Shown: one piece after another, positions 36,924 through 45,731 of the stretch
Layout: the number at the start of each line of letters is the position of its first letter
Numbering within the stretch: position 1 is the stretch's first letter
Origin: Planococcus citreus
Lineage (GTDB): Bacteria; Bacillota; Bacilli; Bacillales_A; Planococcaceae
Assembly: GCF_003664125.1 (NCBI RefSeq)
Contig: NZ_RCCP01000003.1
Coordinates: 1 to 64,000, forward strand
Direction: 5' to 3'
Length of the DNA stretch: 64,000 nt
The notes under the pieces: generated by a model
The model's database searches: none
What the model was told of the DNA's origin: nothing
The model's input: only the letters and a program-made list of their open reading frames with translations
Position numbers and translations under genes: made by a program

Positions 36924-37150
36924 AGTAGAATAGCTTGCGCTATTCGACTGCGTTGCAGGGGGCTGCTTGAGGCTCGCAGGATGTGAGTCATGCAGCTGAT
37001 GCGACAGGACGTCGCGCTTTCAGCTACCCGGAGATGGGGCGGGTGTTGAGCCAACGTGCCAAGGAGCGTGGCACGTTTGTCTCGCCAGCCCGCGCGGTCC
37101 CACAGGCGTCAGCCTCCTTCCACTCCGTCTCTAGTTTTAGAGAGGAAGTA
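36924..37150 (+). repeat. dispersed intergenic repeat, family A, copy 2
   Basis: Second copy of the family at 7290-7540. The conserved block is 36965-37052 and the tail block 37099-37146. Its own hairpins differ in sequence: GAATAGC/GCTATTC at 36928-36945 sits where copy 1 has AGGAG/CTCCT, and AACGTGCCA/TGGCACGTT at about 37053-37077 replaces the copy 1 insert. A short AAGTAAGTAAATAAGTAAGT run precedes it. A 110-residue frame crosses the repeat and is not considered a gene. Confidence 0.8.
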
Positions 37151-37591
37151 AATTTCTTCTGTTTGCTTAATAGAACATGGAAAAATGTGTCGTGTTTTGT
37201 AGCTTATGTCACTTTTGCTATGAAGGAGCTAATCAGTTCTGACCCGCCAACAATATTTCTAGTTCAAGCATTAACTTGCCAGACGCCGCGTCTCGGGAAG
37301 CGATTCCCCCGCTAGCCGGAAACGTATAAAGAAGCAGATCTACTTAAACAGTCTTCGCACAATGAAATGTCTAAGCGGTCCAGCGCCAAGGGTGAGCCGA
37401 CGCAGTAAGACAAGTGTTCTTTTTGGCTTACTGCTAAAGGCCAACCCAAAGCAGGGCGGCGACTATTTTGCTGAAGCATAAATAGAACACGGTAATAATT
37501 CGACCAGCAAACCCTCGCTATCTTCAATATTTCCGCAACTCCCGCCCGGTTCATTCACCAATAGACAGGACAAGCAGCGTCATCCTGTATA
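37151..37591. other. unexplained gene-free stretch
   Basis: About 440 bases between repeat A copy 2 and nagA. I see no convincing gene: an 80-residue minus-strand frame (37312-37554) lacks a recognisable domain. Composition changes to more GC-rich near 37280-37560 with inexact motifs such as GGCTTACTGCTAAAGG. It may be decayed mobile or repeat DNA. A TATAAT at 37588-37593 could be the nagA -10 element, but its -35 is poorly spaced. Confidence 0.4.
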
Positions 37592-37669
37592 ATGGCCATA
37601 AAGACAGCAAGTGAGATGTGGGAGCAGAAAAGAAAGATGCGGATCATTTTGATAGGAGGAGGTCTCGAA

Positions 37670-38809
37670 GTGGGTGAAGACTTACTATTCAAGGATGTTT
37701 TAGTAGTCAATGTGGATCGTGCGGAGCGGGCGGATGTGCTAGTCGCGGACGGGCGCATCCAGCAAGTGAGTGACTCAATCTCATCAGGCGCCAGAAAAAT
37801 TGACGGGCGCGGCAAGATCTTAATGCCGGGCTTCATTGATATCCATGTGCACGGCGCGAACGGGTTCGACGCCATGGATGCGGACGATCTGGCGCTTTCG
37901 GGAATGGCTCAGGCTTTGCCAGAAGAAGGCGTGACAGCGTTTGTTGCGACAACGATGACACAAACCGCGGATCAAATCGCCCGTGCTGTGGAAACAGCCG
38001 GGAATTACGTGGGCGTGAGCGGGGGAGCGGAATTGCTCGGGATTCATCTTGAAGGGCCATTTCTGTCTAGGGAACAAGCAGGAGCGCAAAACCCTGAACA
38101 TTTCCGCAAGCCTGACCTTGCGTTATTCAAACGCTGGCAAGCGCTGAGCGGCGGCAACATCCGCATCGTTACGGTGGCGCCCGAGCTCGATGGGGCGGAA
38201 GAATTCATTCAGGCACTCATTGAATCGGACGTCATTGCTTCCATCGGGCATTCGGCAGCGACTTATGAACAAACGATTGCGTCAAAAGCGCAGCACATGA
38301 CCCATCTATTCAATCAAATGTCGGCCTTTCATCATCGCGAACCCGGTGTGGTGGGCGCGGCCATGTTGGATACGCGATTCCGTGTCGAATTGATTGCGGA
38401 TTTGATCCACAGCCATCCGGCAGCGGTGGAGCTTGCGTATCAACAAATCGGTGCCGGACGCTTGATCTTGATTACCGATGCGATGCGCGCCAAAGGCCTC
38501 GGTTACGGAAAGTATGATCTCGGCGGCCAGGCCGTCGTGGTCAATGAAACGGGCGCAAGGATTCAAAATGGCAGACTCGCCGGCAGTGTATTGACGATGG
38601 ATCGTGCCATCCGGAATGTCCAGGAATTGTGTAAATGCAGTTTGCCGGAACTGGTCCAGATGAGTTCAGGCAATGCTGCTAAGGCGCTCGGTCTTTCCAA
38701 AAAAGGCGAGATTGCGGTCGGTATGGACGCCGACCTTGTGCTGCTGACGGAAGCGCTGGAGGTGGAATTGACTGTATGCCGTGGGGAAATCGCTTTTTCG
38801 GCAAATTAA
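37670..38809 (+). CDS. nagA: N-acetylglucosamine-6-phosphate deacetylase
   Basis: A 379-residue amidohydrolase that deacetylates GlcNAc-6-P in cell-wall sugar recycling. Family motifs are present: PGFIDIHVHGANGFD (metal site His-x-His), GIHLEGPFLSREQAGAQNPEH, GHSAATYEQ, HLFNQMSAFHHREPGVVG and LITDAMRAKGLGYGKYDLGG (catalytic Asp). GTG at 37670, six bases after AGGAGGAGGT, is the best start; the longer frame has no such signal. nagB is not adjacent, so the operon is split relative to many Bacillota. Confidence 0.93.
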   Translation: MGEDLLFKDVLVVNVDRAERADVLVADGRIQQVSDSISSGARKIDGRGKILMPGFIDIHVHGANGFDAMDADDLALSGMAQALPEEGVTAFVATTMTQTADQIARAVETAGNYVGVSGGAELLGIHLEGPFLSREQAGAQNPEHFRKPDLALFKRWQALSGGNIRIVTVAPELDGAEEFIQALIESDVIASIGHSAATYEQTIASKAQHMTHLFNQMSAFHHREPGVVGAAMLDTRFRVELIADLIHSHPAAVELAYQQIGAGRLILITDAMRAKGLGYGKYDLGGQAVVVNETGARIQNGRLAGSVLTMDRAIRNVQELCKCSLPELVQMSSGNAAKALGLSKKGEIAVGMDADLVLLTEALEVELTVCRGEIAFSAN

Positions 38810-38845
38810 AAATGCCTGGAGGAACAATCCAGGCATTCTTTTGGT
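38810..38845. terminator. nagA terminator, possibly bidirectional
   Basis: AAAATGCCTGGA and TCCAGGCATTCTTTT pair around GGAACAA. It lies between the convergent nagA and the lipoprotein gene. Confidence 0.88.
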
Positions 38846-39471
38846 TACTGAGCGGTCAATTCGCTTTCTGTAACCCATTTATGGTTGCTGACTGATTCTC
38901 CGGTTTCGGTATTTTCGAAATCGATCATGTAGACGGTCGTTTCTTCCGCACTGTCGACTGCTGCACTTGCGCCTTCCATGCCTTCCATATGGTCAGCCGC
39001 GAGCGTCACGGCATCGCCTTCAGCGTAAGGGTCGTCTTGCGCATCTTCAAGTTCTTCATGGATGACCCATTTATGGTTTTCGACAGGTGCCCCGCCGTCA
39101 GTTGGCGTGTAGCTGACGCTGTAGGCAGTCGTGTCGTATGCACCGGCGATGGTCGCTGTGGCTCCATCCATGCCCGGCATATGGTCTGCTTGAATGGTCG
39201 CCTTATCCCCAACAGCATATGTCGGATTAGCGGCTTCCATCAACTCATCCGGCACTTCGCCATCGCTCGAATGGTCCATGCCTCCGTGGCCATCGCTTTC
39301 TTCACGTTCTTCTGGGTCATCGATCTCTTCGAGCACTTCACCTGCTTCGTTAGTCGTCTCGGATTGTTCTTCGGGAGCGGCTGAATTATCCGCTTCCTCG
39401 CCTCCGCACGCGGCAAGTGTCAGGGCTGCCGCGATTGATGCGCTGCCCATCATGAGTTTTTTCCTGATCAT
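38845..39471 (-). CDS. YdhK/CopL-like lipoprotein with two DUF1541 repeats
   Basis: A 208-residue lipoprotein: lipobox LAAC (Cys near 22), an acidic linker, a His/Met-rich patch DGHGGMDHSSDGE, then two DUF1541 repeats. Each repeat has a DHM-x-GM-x-GA motif (ADHMPGMDGATATI and ADHMEGMEGASAAV) and ends with NHKWV. DUF1541 includes B. subtilis YdhK and the staphylococcal copper-binding surface lipoprotein CopL. The Met/His motifs suit Cu(I)/Cu(II) binding outside the membrane. Copper specificity here is inferred. Confidence 0.88.
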   Translation of the reverse strand: MIRKKLMMGSASIAAALTLAACGGEEADNSAAPEEQSETTNEAGEVLEEIDDPEEREESDGHGGMDHSSDGEVPDELMEAANPTYAVGDKATIQADHMPGMDGATATIAGAYDTTAYSVSYTPTDGGAPVENHKWVIHEELEDAQDDPYAEGDAVTLAADHMEGMEGASAAVDSAEETTVYMIDFENTETGESVSNHKWVTESELTAQ

Positions 39472-39510
39472 ACAATTCCCTCGTTTCCTGAAAATCTTGT
39501 TCTACTTGCC

Positions 39511-39537
39511 ACATACCCGATACGTGGCGAGGTATGT
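39511..39537. promoter_or_regulatory. inverted repeat ACATACC-N13-GGTATGT in divergent promoter region
   Basis: A 7-bp inverted repeat lies between the divergent YdhK/CopL-like gene and the Asp-box lipoprotein gene. The ATACC/GGTAT half-sites recall those of the copper sensor CsoR, but the spacer is longer than in known CsoR sites. It is a plausible shared operator for both genes. Confidence 0.4.
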
Positions 39538-39634
39538 ATTTTGTGACAAAGATGCATCATTTTGCGCAATTAGTTGACCTTTTATTCGGACCATGAAACT
39601 ATAGAAATAGCACAACAGAGAGGAAGATCGAGCG

Positions 39635-40618
39635 ATGAAAAAGAACTGGTTATGGCCGGTGATCGCAGCCGGGCTGTTCATTTCAGCTTGCGGCGCAGAA
39701 ACGGCTCAAGAGGAAACAGAAGATCCGAGCGACACGGCACCTGAATCAGCTGAGGAAACCGAAACGGCTTCAGCTGTGGATAGTGCGGCAATGGAGCTGG
39801 AAGTCCCGTTTGACGGCGTGATGGACCATGTCCATGGCATGGGCTATATCGAAGAAAACGGCGGATTGTATTTCGCTTCGCATCACGGCTTGAAGGTGCA
39901 TCGCGATGGAAACTGGACAGAAATAGAAGATCAATATCATGATTTCATGGGCTTTAACGCGACAGCTACCGGTTTTATGTCGTCAGGGCATCCTGATATG
40001 CAATCCGGCATGCAAAATCCACTCGGCATCAAACGCAGCGATGACGGGGGAGAAACTTTCGAAGATCTCGGATTCGAAGGAGAGACGGATTTTCATGAAA
40101 TGGCAGTCGGCTATAATACTAACAATTTGTTCGTCTTCAATCCGCAGGCGAATTCCGAAATGGAAACCGGCTTCCACCGAAGCGACGATGCCGGAGAGAC
40201 ATGGCAGCAGACAGCAGCAGAAGGGCTTGACGGGAAAGTGACGTATCTGGCGATGCATCCCGACGATTCGATGATGATCGCAGCAGCGTCGAACCAGGGA
40301 ATCTTCTTGTCTGAAGACGGCGGCGAAAGCTTCACGCGCATCACGGAAGGCGAACTCGGAACCGCTGCATTCTTCAGTGAAGACGCGCTTTATTACGGCA
40401 CGTACAGCGAAGAAGCAAAACTCGTGAAACGTGATCTGTCAGGCGGCGAAGAGGAGATTTCCTTGCCGGAGATGACAGAAGACGGTGTTGTCTACCTCGC
40501 GCAGCATCCAGAGAATGCGGAGCAACTGGCGATTTATACAGCGAAAGGCCATGCCTGGATGACGCAAGATGCCGGTGAAAACTGGACACAAATCTTGAAG
40601 TCAGGGCAAGTGCAATAA
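39635..40618 (+). CDS. Asp-box (BNR/sortilin-like) propeller lipoprotein, F510_1955-type
   Basis: A 327-residue lipoprotein with lipobox ISAC (Cys near 20) and an acidic linker. The rest is a beta-propeller with Asp-box motifs SDDGGETF, SDDAGETW, SEDGGESF and TQDAGENW. Near the start is DHVHGMGY followed by ASHHGLKVH, a His/Met-rich signature. This looks like the group annotated F510_1955 family glycosylhydrolases, although no catalytic evidence supports sugar cleavage. Its divergent neighbour is CopL-like, so a role in metal or surface stress is possible. Confidence 0.82.
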   Translation: MKKNWLWPVIAAGLFISACGAETAQEETEDPSDTAPESAEETETASAVDSAAMELEVPFDGVMDHVHGMGYIEENGGLYFASHHGLKVHRDGNWTEIEDQYHDFMGFNATATGFMSSGHPDMQSGMQNPLGIKRSDDGGETFEDLGFEGETDFHEMAVGYNTNNLFVFNPQANSEMETGFHRSDDAGETWQQTAAEGLDGKVTYLAMHPDDSMMIAAASNQGIFLSEDGGESFTRITEGELGTAAFFSEDALYYGTYSEEAKLVKRDLSGGEEEISLPEMTEDGVVYLAQHPENAEQLAIYTAKGHAWMTQDAGENWTQILKSGQVQ

Positions 40619-40626
40619 CGATTCAC

Positions 40627-40657
40627 AAACCGGGAGGAGCGCCTTCCGGTTTTTTTA
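40627..40657 (+). terminator. terminator after Asp-box lipoprotein
   Basis: AAACCGGGAGG and CCTTCCGGTTT pair imperfectly, followed by a run of T. Confidence 0.78.
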
Positions 40658-40736
40658 TTATGCGCGGAGCGGATTTCAAATGGATTTCACAATTTCGTTG
40701 TATACTTTCATCAACGATTGAAAAAGGATGAGGAAA

Positions 40737-41690
40737 ATGAAAGCTAGGATCTTCGGGTTGCTGCTGGTGTTGTTGCTTGCAGGCTGCAGCGAAAAAGAAT
40801 TGTATGTATTTCCGGATGACGGAGGCGAATTGATTTTGGTCGCGCATCTGAAGCAGCCATTGCTGACGGTCATTGATGCAGATTCTGAGGACATCATCGG
40901 CGAATTGGAATTGCCTTTTGTCGCATCGGATCTGGCAATGGTCGATGGGCGGCTCATTTTGGCGTCGGTCGAAGAAGAGCAATTGTACGCATTCGATTTC
41001 GAGACGCAAGCACTTGATGCCATCGGGGAAGTCGGGACGGGCGTATCGAAGCTGCTGGAAGTGGATGGCGCTTTATACGCAGCGCATGCGACACAAGACC
41101 GCGTGTCGAAAGTTTCGGTCGAGCCGTTCGCAGTCGAAGCGACGGCGGAAACGGATGAACATCCCCAAAGCCTGGCTTATGGCGACGGCAAGATCTTCGC
41201 TGCGAATGTCTACGGCCATAGCGTCCAGGCAATGGATCCTGAAACATTGGAAATCACGGCCAGCCATCGCATCATCGACCGGCCGAACGGGCTCGCTTAT
41301 ACGGACGGCAAGCTCTTGGTCGGCGGCCACGGCCCAAGTGGTGAATTGAACCGGGAACTGGTGAATTATTCCTTGGCTGAGGAGGAAGTGACGGAACGTA
41401 TCGACGTCGGCTTGATGCCGATCGAAGTGCTCGCGGATGAAGATTCGTTCTATGTCCTGAACCACGGTTCGCATGAAGTCGTCGAGCTCGGGGCAGATTT
41501 GATCGAACGGGCACGCATGTCCGTTGCAGACAACCCGTATTACGGAACGCTTCAGGCCGGACGTCTATACGTCAGCAGCCTAGACGGCGATACGGTTACC
41601 GTCATCGATACGGAGCGTTTCGAAAAGCTGTCGGAAATTCCGGTGTCATCCGGGCCGCACGCCATAGTGATCAGGGAGGCACAGCCATGA
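40737..41690 (+). CDS. YncE-like beta-propeller lipoprotein
   Basis: A 317-residue lipoprotein with lipobox LLAGC (Cys near 16), followed by repeated blades of about 40 residues of the YVTN/YncE type (for example LLTVIDADSEDIIGELELP, VQAMDPETLEITASHRIID, VTVIDTERFEKLSEIPVSSGPHAIVI). Such propellers are protein- or cofactor-binding. It overlaps the response regulator gene by ATGA, so it likely feeds an extracellular signal to, or is a target of, the two-component system. An ATG nine bases upstream is possible. Confidence 0.8.
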   Translation: MKARIFGLLLVLLLAGCSEKELYVFPDDGGELILVAHLKQPLLTVIDADSEDIIGELELPFVASDLAMVDGRLILASVEEEQLYAFDFETQALDAIGEVGTGVSKLLEVDGALYAAHATQDRVSKVSVEPFAVEATAETDEHPQSLAYGDGKIFAANVYGHSVQAMDPETLEITASHRIIDRPNGLAYTDGKLLVGGHGPSGELNRELVNYSLAEEEVTERIDVGLMPIEVLADEDSFYVLNHGSHEVVELGADLIERARMSVADNPYYGTLQAGRLYVSSLDGDTVTVIDTERFEKLSEIPVSSGPHAIVIREAQP

Positions 41691-42364
41691 ACATTCTCGT
41701 AATCGACGATGAACAAACGATGCGCGACTTGCTGGCGCGCACGCTGAATGAAGCGGGATATTTGGTCCAGCAGGCGTCAACTGGCGAACGGGGCATCGAG
41801 CGGATCCGCGAAGGCGACATCGATTTCGTCATTTTGGATATCATGATGGCGGGACAGGACGGCTTTTCCGTATGCCGGCAGGTGCGGGAGTTTTCGGACG
41901 TGCCGATTTTGATGCTGACGGCGATCGCCGGCAGTGAAGCCGATAAAATCAACGGGCTGCGCGCCGGTGCCGATGATTATTTAATAAAGCCGTTCAGCCG
42001 CGGCGAATTGCTGGCGCGGATTGAAGCGATATTGCGGCGCGCAAAAGGGGCGGCCTTCAAACCGGAGCCTGTACTCTCCAATGGGCGCATCGAATTGAAC
42101 GAAACGATGCGCCGCGTGACCGCAGACGGCAAGCAAGTCACACTTACGCGCAAGGAGTTTGATTTATTGGCGCTGTTTTTGGCACATCCTGGGCAAGTGT
42201 TCTCGCGTGAACAATTGATGGAGAAGCTGTGGGGCGAGCAGGCCTTGAATGTAACGACACGTACCGTCGACACCCATATCAAGACTTTGCGCATCAAACT
42301 CGGCGATGCCGGTGCGGCGATCGAAACCGTATGGGGCCTCGGCTATAAGGTGGTGGCCGGATGA
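41687..42364 (+). CDS. OmpR/PhoB family response regulator
   Basis: A 225-residue regulator. The receiver domain (1-118) has acidic pocket D7-D8, phospho-acceptor D51 in VILDIMM, T in MLTA and K in LIKPFS. The C-terminal winged helix (about 128-225) has RKEFDLLALFLAHPGQVFSREQL and TVDTHIKTLRIKLGD. It overlaps both the lipoprotein upstream and the histidine kinase downstream by ATGA. Target genes are unknown; the linked lipoprotein is a candidate. Confidence 0.95.
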   Translation: MNILVIDDEQTMRDLLARTLNEAGYLVQQASTGERGIERIREGDIDFVILDIMMAGQDGFSVCRQVREFSDVPILMLTAIAGSEADKINGLRAGADDYLIKPFSRGELLARIEAILRRAKGAAFKPEPVLSNGRIELNETMRRVTADGKQVTLTRKEFDLLALFLAHPGQVFSREQLMEKLWGEQALNVTTRTVDTHIKTLRIKLGDAGAAIETVWGLGYKVVAG

Positions 42365-43734
42365 CAGGCATCAATGCGAAATTATGGTGGCTGTTCGCAG
42401 GTATTAGTTTGGCGGGAATTGCGCTGTTGGCGTTTGTGGCGATCTCCATTTACGACGCTGTTTATGTCGACAGCGAGCGTGCGCAGCTTGTGGAGATGGC
42501 AGGGGCGTTGGCGAATGCTTATGAAAACGACGAGGGCTCGCTTGATTCGATCCATAAATTTTTGGAGGAAGCGGGGCTTGATGCAGTGACGGTCGATGAT
42601 CCGATGGTGCTCGGTTCGGCTTTACCGCTGCAGGCGCCTGAAGAAGACGTCATCATCACATTCGAGGAACGCGAGCGCTTGTCACAAGGGGAAACCGTCA
42701 TCATCGAACGCCAAAATGCATATCTTGGCTCAGATTTGATCGGCGCAGCGGTACCGGTCATTACAGGCAGTGAATTGACTGCCGTCGCGCTCGTCTACCG
42801 GCCGGTATCGGATTTATTGCAAGCTTTCCTCAATGTCCTGTCGGTGCTCATCGCGGCCGGTGTGTTGGCACTCGTGGCCCTATTATGGATCCGCCGGCGT
42901 ATCCACATCGAATACACGGCGCCGCTCGAAGCGCTCGGAGCTTCTGCTGACCGTATGGCAGCGGGCCGTTTTGAAGGGAGTACGGGCGTGACTGCCGACA
43001 ATGAAGTCGGGGAACTGGCGCGCTCGTTCGAGAAGATGGCCGCCTCGATCCAAGCGCAGGATGAAGATAAACGCGAATTCCTGCAAAACGTGTCACACGA
43101 ATTAAGGACGCCCCTTAGCTATATTAAAGGCTATAGCGAACTGCTCCAAAAGCCTGCCGATGACCAGGCGAAAATCGCCGCCATCTTGTACAGCGAATCC
43201 GAACGGATGGAGCGGCTCGTCAATCAATTGCTTGATTTGACGAGGCTCGAGGGTGGCAAAGGGCAATTGAACACCGAATTGCTCGCTTTCGCCGAAGTCG
43301 TCCGGGAAGCGGTTGAAAAAACGGAAGTCGAATGGCGCAAAAAACAGCTCCGCGTCCGGGCGGAACTGGACGAAGAACTGTTAATTGAAGGCGATGGAGA
43401 CAGGCTGCTGCAAGTGCTCATCAACCTGCTCGACAATGCGATCGCTTACACCGAATCATTGGGCGAAATTTTGATCCGCTTGTCGGCATCGAACGGTGAA
43501 GCGCTGCTCGAAGTCATCGATTCGGGAAGCGGCATTGCTGAAGAACATTTGCCGCATGTCACCGAACGCTTTTACCGTGCTGAAAAAGGGCGCGTCCGGA
43601 CTGGCGGCGGGGCAGGCATCGGCTTGTCGATTGTCCGGGAAATTGTCGAATTGCACGGCGGTTCGTTGGCTTTTAATTCCAAAGCAGGAGCCGGAACAAG
43701 CGTCAGCATCCGTCTGCCGAAACAGGATATTTAA
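42361..43734 (+). CDS. sensor histidine kinase
   Basis: A 457-residue membrane kinase: helix 1 near residues 8-28, an extracellular sensor of about 125 residues, helix 2 near 155-177, and HAMP. HisKA follows, with the phospho-histidine in QNVSHELRTPLSY, then the ATPase domain with N-box INLLDNAIAYTE, DSGSGIAEEHLP and GAGIGLSIVREIVELHGG. It pairs with the upstream response regulator. The sensor domain is acidic, with no recognised fold. The signal is unknown. Confidence 0.95.
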   Translation: MTGINAKLWWLFAGISLAGIALLAFVAISIYDAVYVDSERAQLVEMAGALANAYENDEGSLDSIHKFLEEAGLDAVTVDDPMVLGSALPLQAPEEDVIITFEERERLSQGETVIIERQNAYLGSDLIGAAVPVITGSELTAVALVYRPVSDLLQAFLNVLSVLIAAGVLALVALLWIRRRIHIEYTAPLEALGASADRMAAGRFEGSTGVTADNEVGELARSFEKMAASIQAQDEDKREFLQNVSHELRTPLSYIKGYSELLQKPADDQAKIAAILYSESERMERLVNQLLDLTRLEGGKGQLNTELLAFAEVVREAVEKTEVEWRKKQLRVRAELDEELLIEGDGDRLLQVLINLLDNAIAYTESLGEILIRLSASNGEALLEVIDSGSGIAEEHLPHVTERFYRAEKGRVRTGGGAGIGLSIVREIVELHGGSLAFNSKAGAGTSVSIRLPKQDI

Positions 43735-43741
43735 CGCACAA

Positions 43742-43775
43742 AACCCGCCCTCGAACTTGAGGGCGGGTGTTTTTA
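43742..43775 (+). terminator. terminator of the lipoprotein-TCS operon
   Basis: AACCCGCCCTC and GAGGGCGGGTGTT around GAACTT, followed by TTT. Confidence 0.9.
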
Positions 43776-45254
43776 CGTCAGCAAAGCCTTTCCGGAAATC
43801 GAGCGAGCGCAACGGATGCCGCTTGCGGCGACGCCGATCGTGCCGCCGCCCGGGAAGATATGGTCGCCTGTCAAATACAATCCCGGCAACCCGCTATGAT
43901 GCGAAATGGATTTGAATAACGCCGCATCCAAAGTCTGTGCGAAACCACCCACATAGCCATTCGGCCGTCCGGTATAATGCTGCCAGGCGAGCGGTGCGCC
44001 GCTTTCGACATGGACGATCGCCGAACGGAAGCCCGGGATATGCTGCTCGATCAAGTCCAGCATGCGTTCTGAAAGCTCGGTGCGCATCGCTTCGTAATCT
44101 TCCTGCGACTGCCAATAGCCCGGCTTCGAATGCGTCGAAATGGTCACCGTCTGGAAGCCTTCGGGAGCGCGCAGCCGGTCATTCATCCGCGAGGCCGACA
44201 TGAAGAAATGATGCCCTTCGTCCATGGCCGTACCGCTCGAGAGCTGGCGGAACTCGGGAAGGGGTTCTGCCAGCTTCTCCGCCTCGATCGCCAAATACAA
44301 AGTCAAAGTCGTCCAGGTTTCGGTGCTGATGCCTTCTTGCAGCGGGCGCTTTAACCGGTGATGATGATCGACCGGCAACAGCTCGGTCAATAAGTGGATC
44401 GGCGCATTGAAGACGACGGCATCCGCTTCGTACGAATTGCCGCGCTGGTCGCTGGCATGCCAGACACCATCTTTATGTTCGAGCGTCTGGACGGTGCGCG
44501 GCTTTTTCACTTTGCCGCCGTTTTCTTTAATGCTGTCCGCCATCAATTCCGCGAAACGGTACAAGCCGCCCGGGACGTAATAAGCACCTTCGTGATAGAT
44601 ATCAAGCGCCACGGCCGCGAGCAAATACGAGACATCTTCCGTCGTCGTCTGCATGCTATCGATCAACAGCCCATCGAGCACATGGCGGAATGCATCGAGT
44701 TCGTGGAGGCCGTGCTTTTTCAATACGTCGCCGAGCGTCAGCTGGAATTTCGGCAGCAGGCGCAAATGAACCGGGCGCAAAGCTTTCGTGAGCGCCGCCC
44801 ATTCCCGCGCGTTGGCTGGCGGCAGCGCAGGCAGCGGCCCCATTAATGTGCGGGTGATACGCGCCGTGCGGTATAGTTCTGCATAGAACGATAGGATGGC
44901 GGTTTTATGCTCTGGAAAATGATTAGCCAGTTCCCGCACATGCCTCCTGCGGTCTTTATGGAAAACGAAGGTGCCTATCGGGTGAACCATTTCCATCACC
45001 CGCTTGAGCGGTTCGAGGTCCATTGGCTTTCCGAGGTGGCGGAATACGCGTTCATGAATGCCGCCGGGCTCGAGTCCCATGCCGAGTGTGGCGCCGACCG
45101 GAAATAAATACGGGTGGCGTTTGTATTTTGCGGCACAGCCGCCGATTTCTGCTGCGGCTTCGAGCACGGTCACTTCATAGCCTTCTTTTGCCAGCAAGGA
45201 TCCGGCCGTCAATCCGCCGATGCCGGCACCAACAACCAATATGCGTTTTGTCAT
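43773..45254 (-). CDS. phytoene desaturase-like FAD oxidoreductase
   Basis: A 493-residue flavoprotein of the carotenoid desaturase/isomerase (CrtI/CrtISO) superfamily. The N-terminal dinucleotide motif VVGAGIGGLTAGSLLAKEGYEV is followed by LEAAAEIGGCAA, and the C-terminus has GLYLTGDHIFPGGGTIGVAASG, which contacts FAD. PVGATLGMG suggests a substrate tunnel. Planococcus-type bacteria make C30 carotenoids, which fits, but no crt neighbours are present. The second of two tandem ATG codons is better spaced from GAGGGG. Confidence 0.85.
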   Translation of the reverse strand: MTKRILVVGAGIGGLTAGSLLAKEGYEVTVLEAAAEIGGCAAKYKRHPYLFPVGATLGMGLEPGGIHERVFRHLGKPMDLEPLKRVMEMVHPIGTFVFHKDRRRHVRELANHFPEHKTAILSFYAELYRTARITRTLMGPLPALPPANAREWAALTKALRPVHLRLLPKFQLTLGDVLKKHGLHELDAFRHVLDGLLIDSMQTTTEDVSYLLAAVALDIYHEGAYYVPGGLYRFAELMADSIKENGGKVKKPRTVQTLEHKDGVWHASDQRGNSYEADAVVFNAPIHLLTELLPVDHHHRLKRPLQEGISTETWTTLTLYLAIEAEKLAEPLPEFRQLSSGTAMDEGHHFFMSASRMNDRLRAPEGFQTVTISTHSKPGYWQSQEDYEAMRTELSERMLDLIEQHIPGFRSAIVHVESGAPLAWQHYTGRPNGYVGGFAQTLDAALFKSISHHSGLPGLYLTGDHIFPGGGTIGVAASGIRCARSISGKALLT

Positions 45255-45283
45255 CATGTCCCCTCATTTCTCCCACGAAAAAA

Positions 45284-45310
45284 CGCCCGGCAGTTCAGCC
45301 GGACGCGTGT
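45284..45310 (-). terminator. terminator of the copper-storage-type gene
   Basis: On the minus strand CGTCCGGC and GCCGGGCG pair (one wobble) and are followed by six T, just after the Csp-like gene. Confidence 0.8.
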
Positions 45311-45313
45311 TTC

Positions 45314-45643
45314 TTATGCCACTTGTCTGCAAGCTTCTGCGCATTTCAAGCAAGCTTCCGCGCATTTTTGGCAATGGTCATGGTCATGTTTTTTGCATTC
45401 GTTTCCGCAGGCTTCACAAATCTCCGCGCATACTTTTGCGAGCTGTGAGACGAACGGCGAGTTGCGTTCAATGGCTTGTGCCAAATAAGCACACATGTCG
45501 GCGCATTCGCGGTCGAGCCGGATGCACTCGGCCATCATTTTCACATCGTCTTCTTTCAGGCAAGCATCGAAACAATGGTTGCACGCCACCATGCAGTCAT
45601 GGAGCGTCTTGGACAATTCTGCGTGTTTTGCATGTTCTACCAT
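45314..45643 (-). CDS. four-helix copper-binding protein (Csp3/YhjQ-like)
   Basis: A 109-residue cytoplasmic protein with 16 cysteines spaced along four predicted helices (CMVACNHCFDAC, CIRLDRECADMC, CAEICEACGNEC, CQKCAEACLKCAEAC). This is the DUF326/copper storage protein pattern, in which a helical bundle binds many Cu(I) ions through core Cys. No signal peptide is present, so it belongs with cytosolic Csp3. HDHDH near the end may help metal loading. It fits with the CopL-like and CopC/CopD genes as part of copper handling. Confidence 0.92.
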   Translation of the reverse strand: MVEHAKHAELSKTLHDCMVACNHCFDACLKEDDVKMMAECIRLDRECADMCAYLAQAIERNSPFVSQLAKVCAEICEACGNECKKHDHDHCQKCAEACLKCAEACRQVA

Positions 45644-45731
45644 TCCGTAAAACCTCCTATAAGAATTATGTTCATTCGCTTATTCCTTGGATTTCCCGAC
45701 TGGCAGAAAATTAAACAAAGGCTAGTAAATT

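Noticed and set aside
36901..36928. AAGTAAGTAAATAAGTAAGT as a CRISPR-like or functional tandem array
   Set aside because: It is a short, simple 4-base repeat with no spacers; no CRISPR array or cas gene exists in the window.
36983..37315. 110-residue frame in repeat A copy 2, with a similar frame in copy 1
   Set aside because: The frames follow the repeat but differ in length, have no conserved start or ribosome-binding site, and differ where hairpins were exchanged; a structural repeat explains them better.
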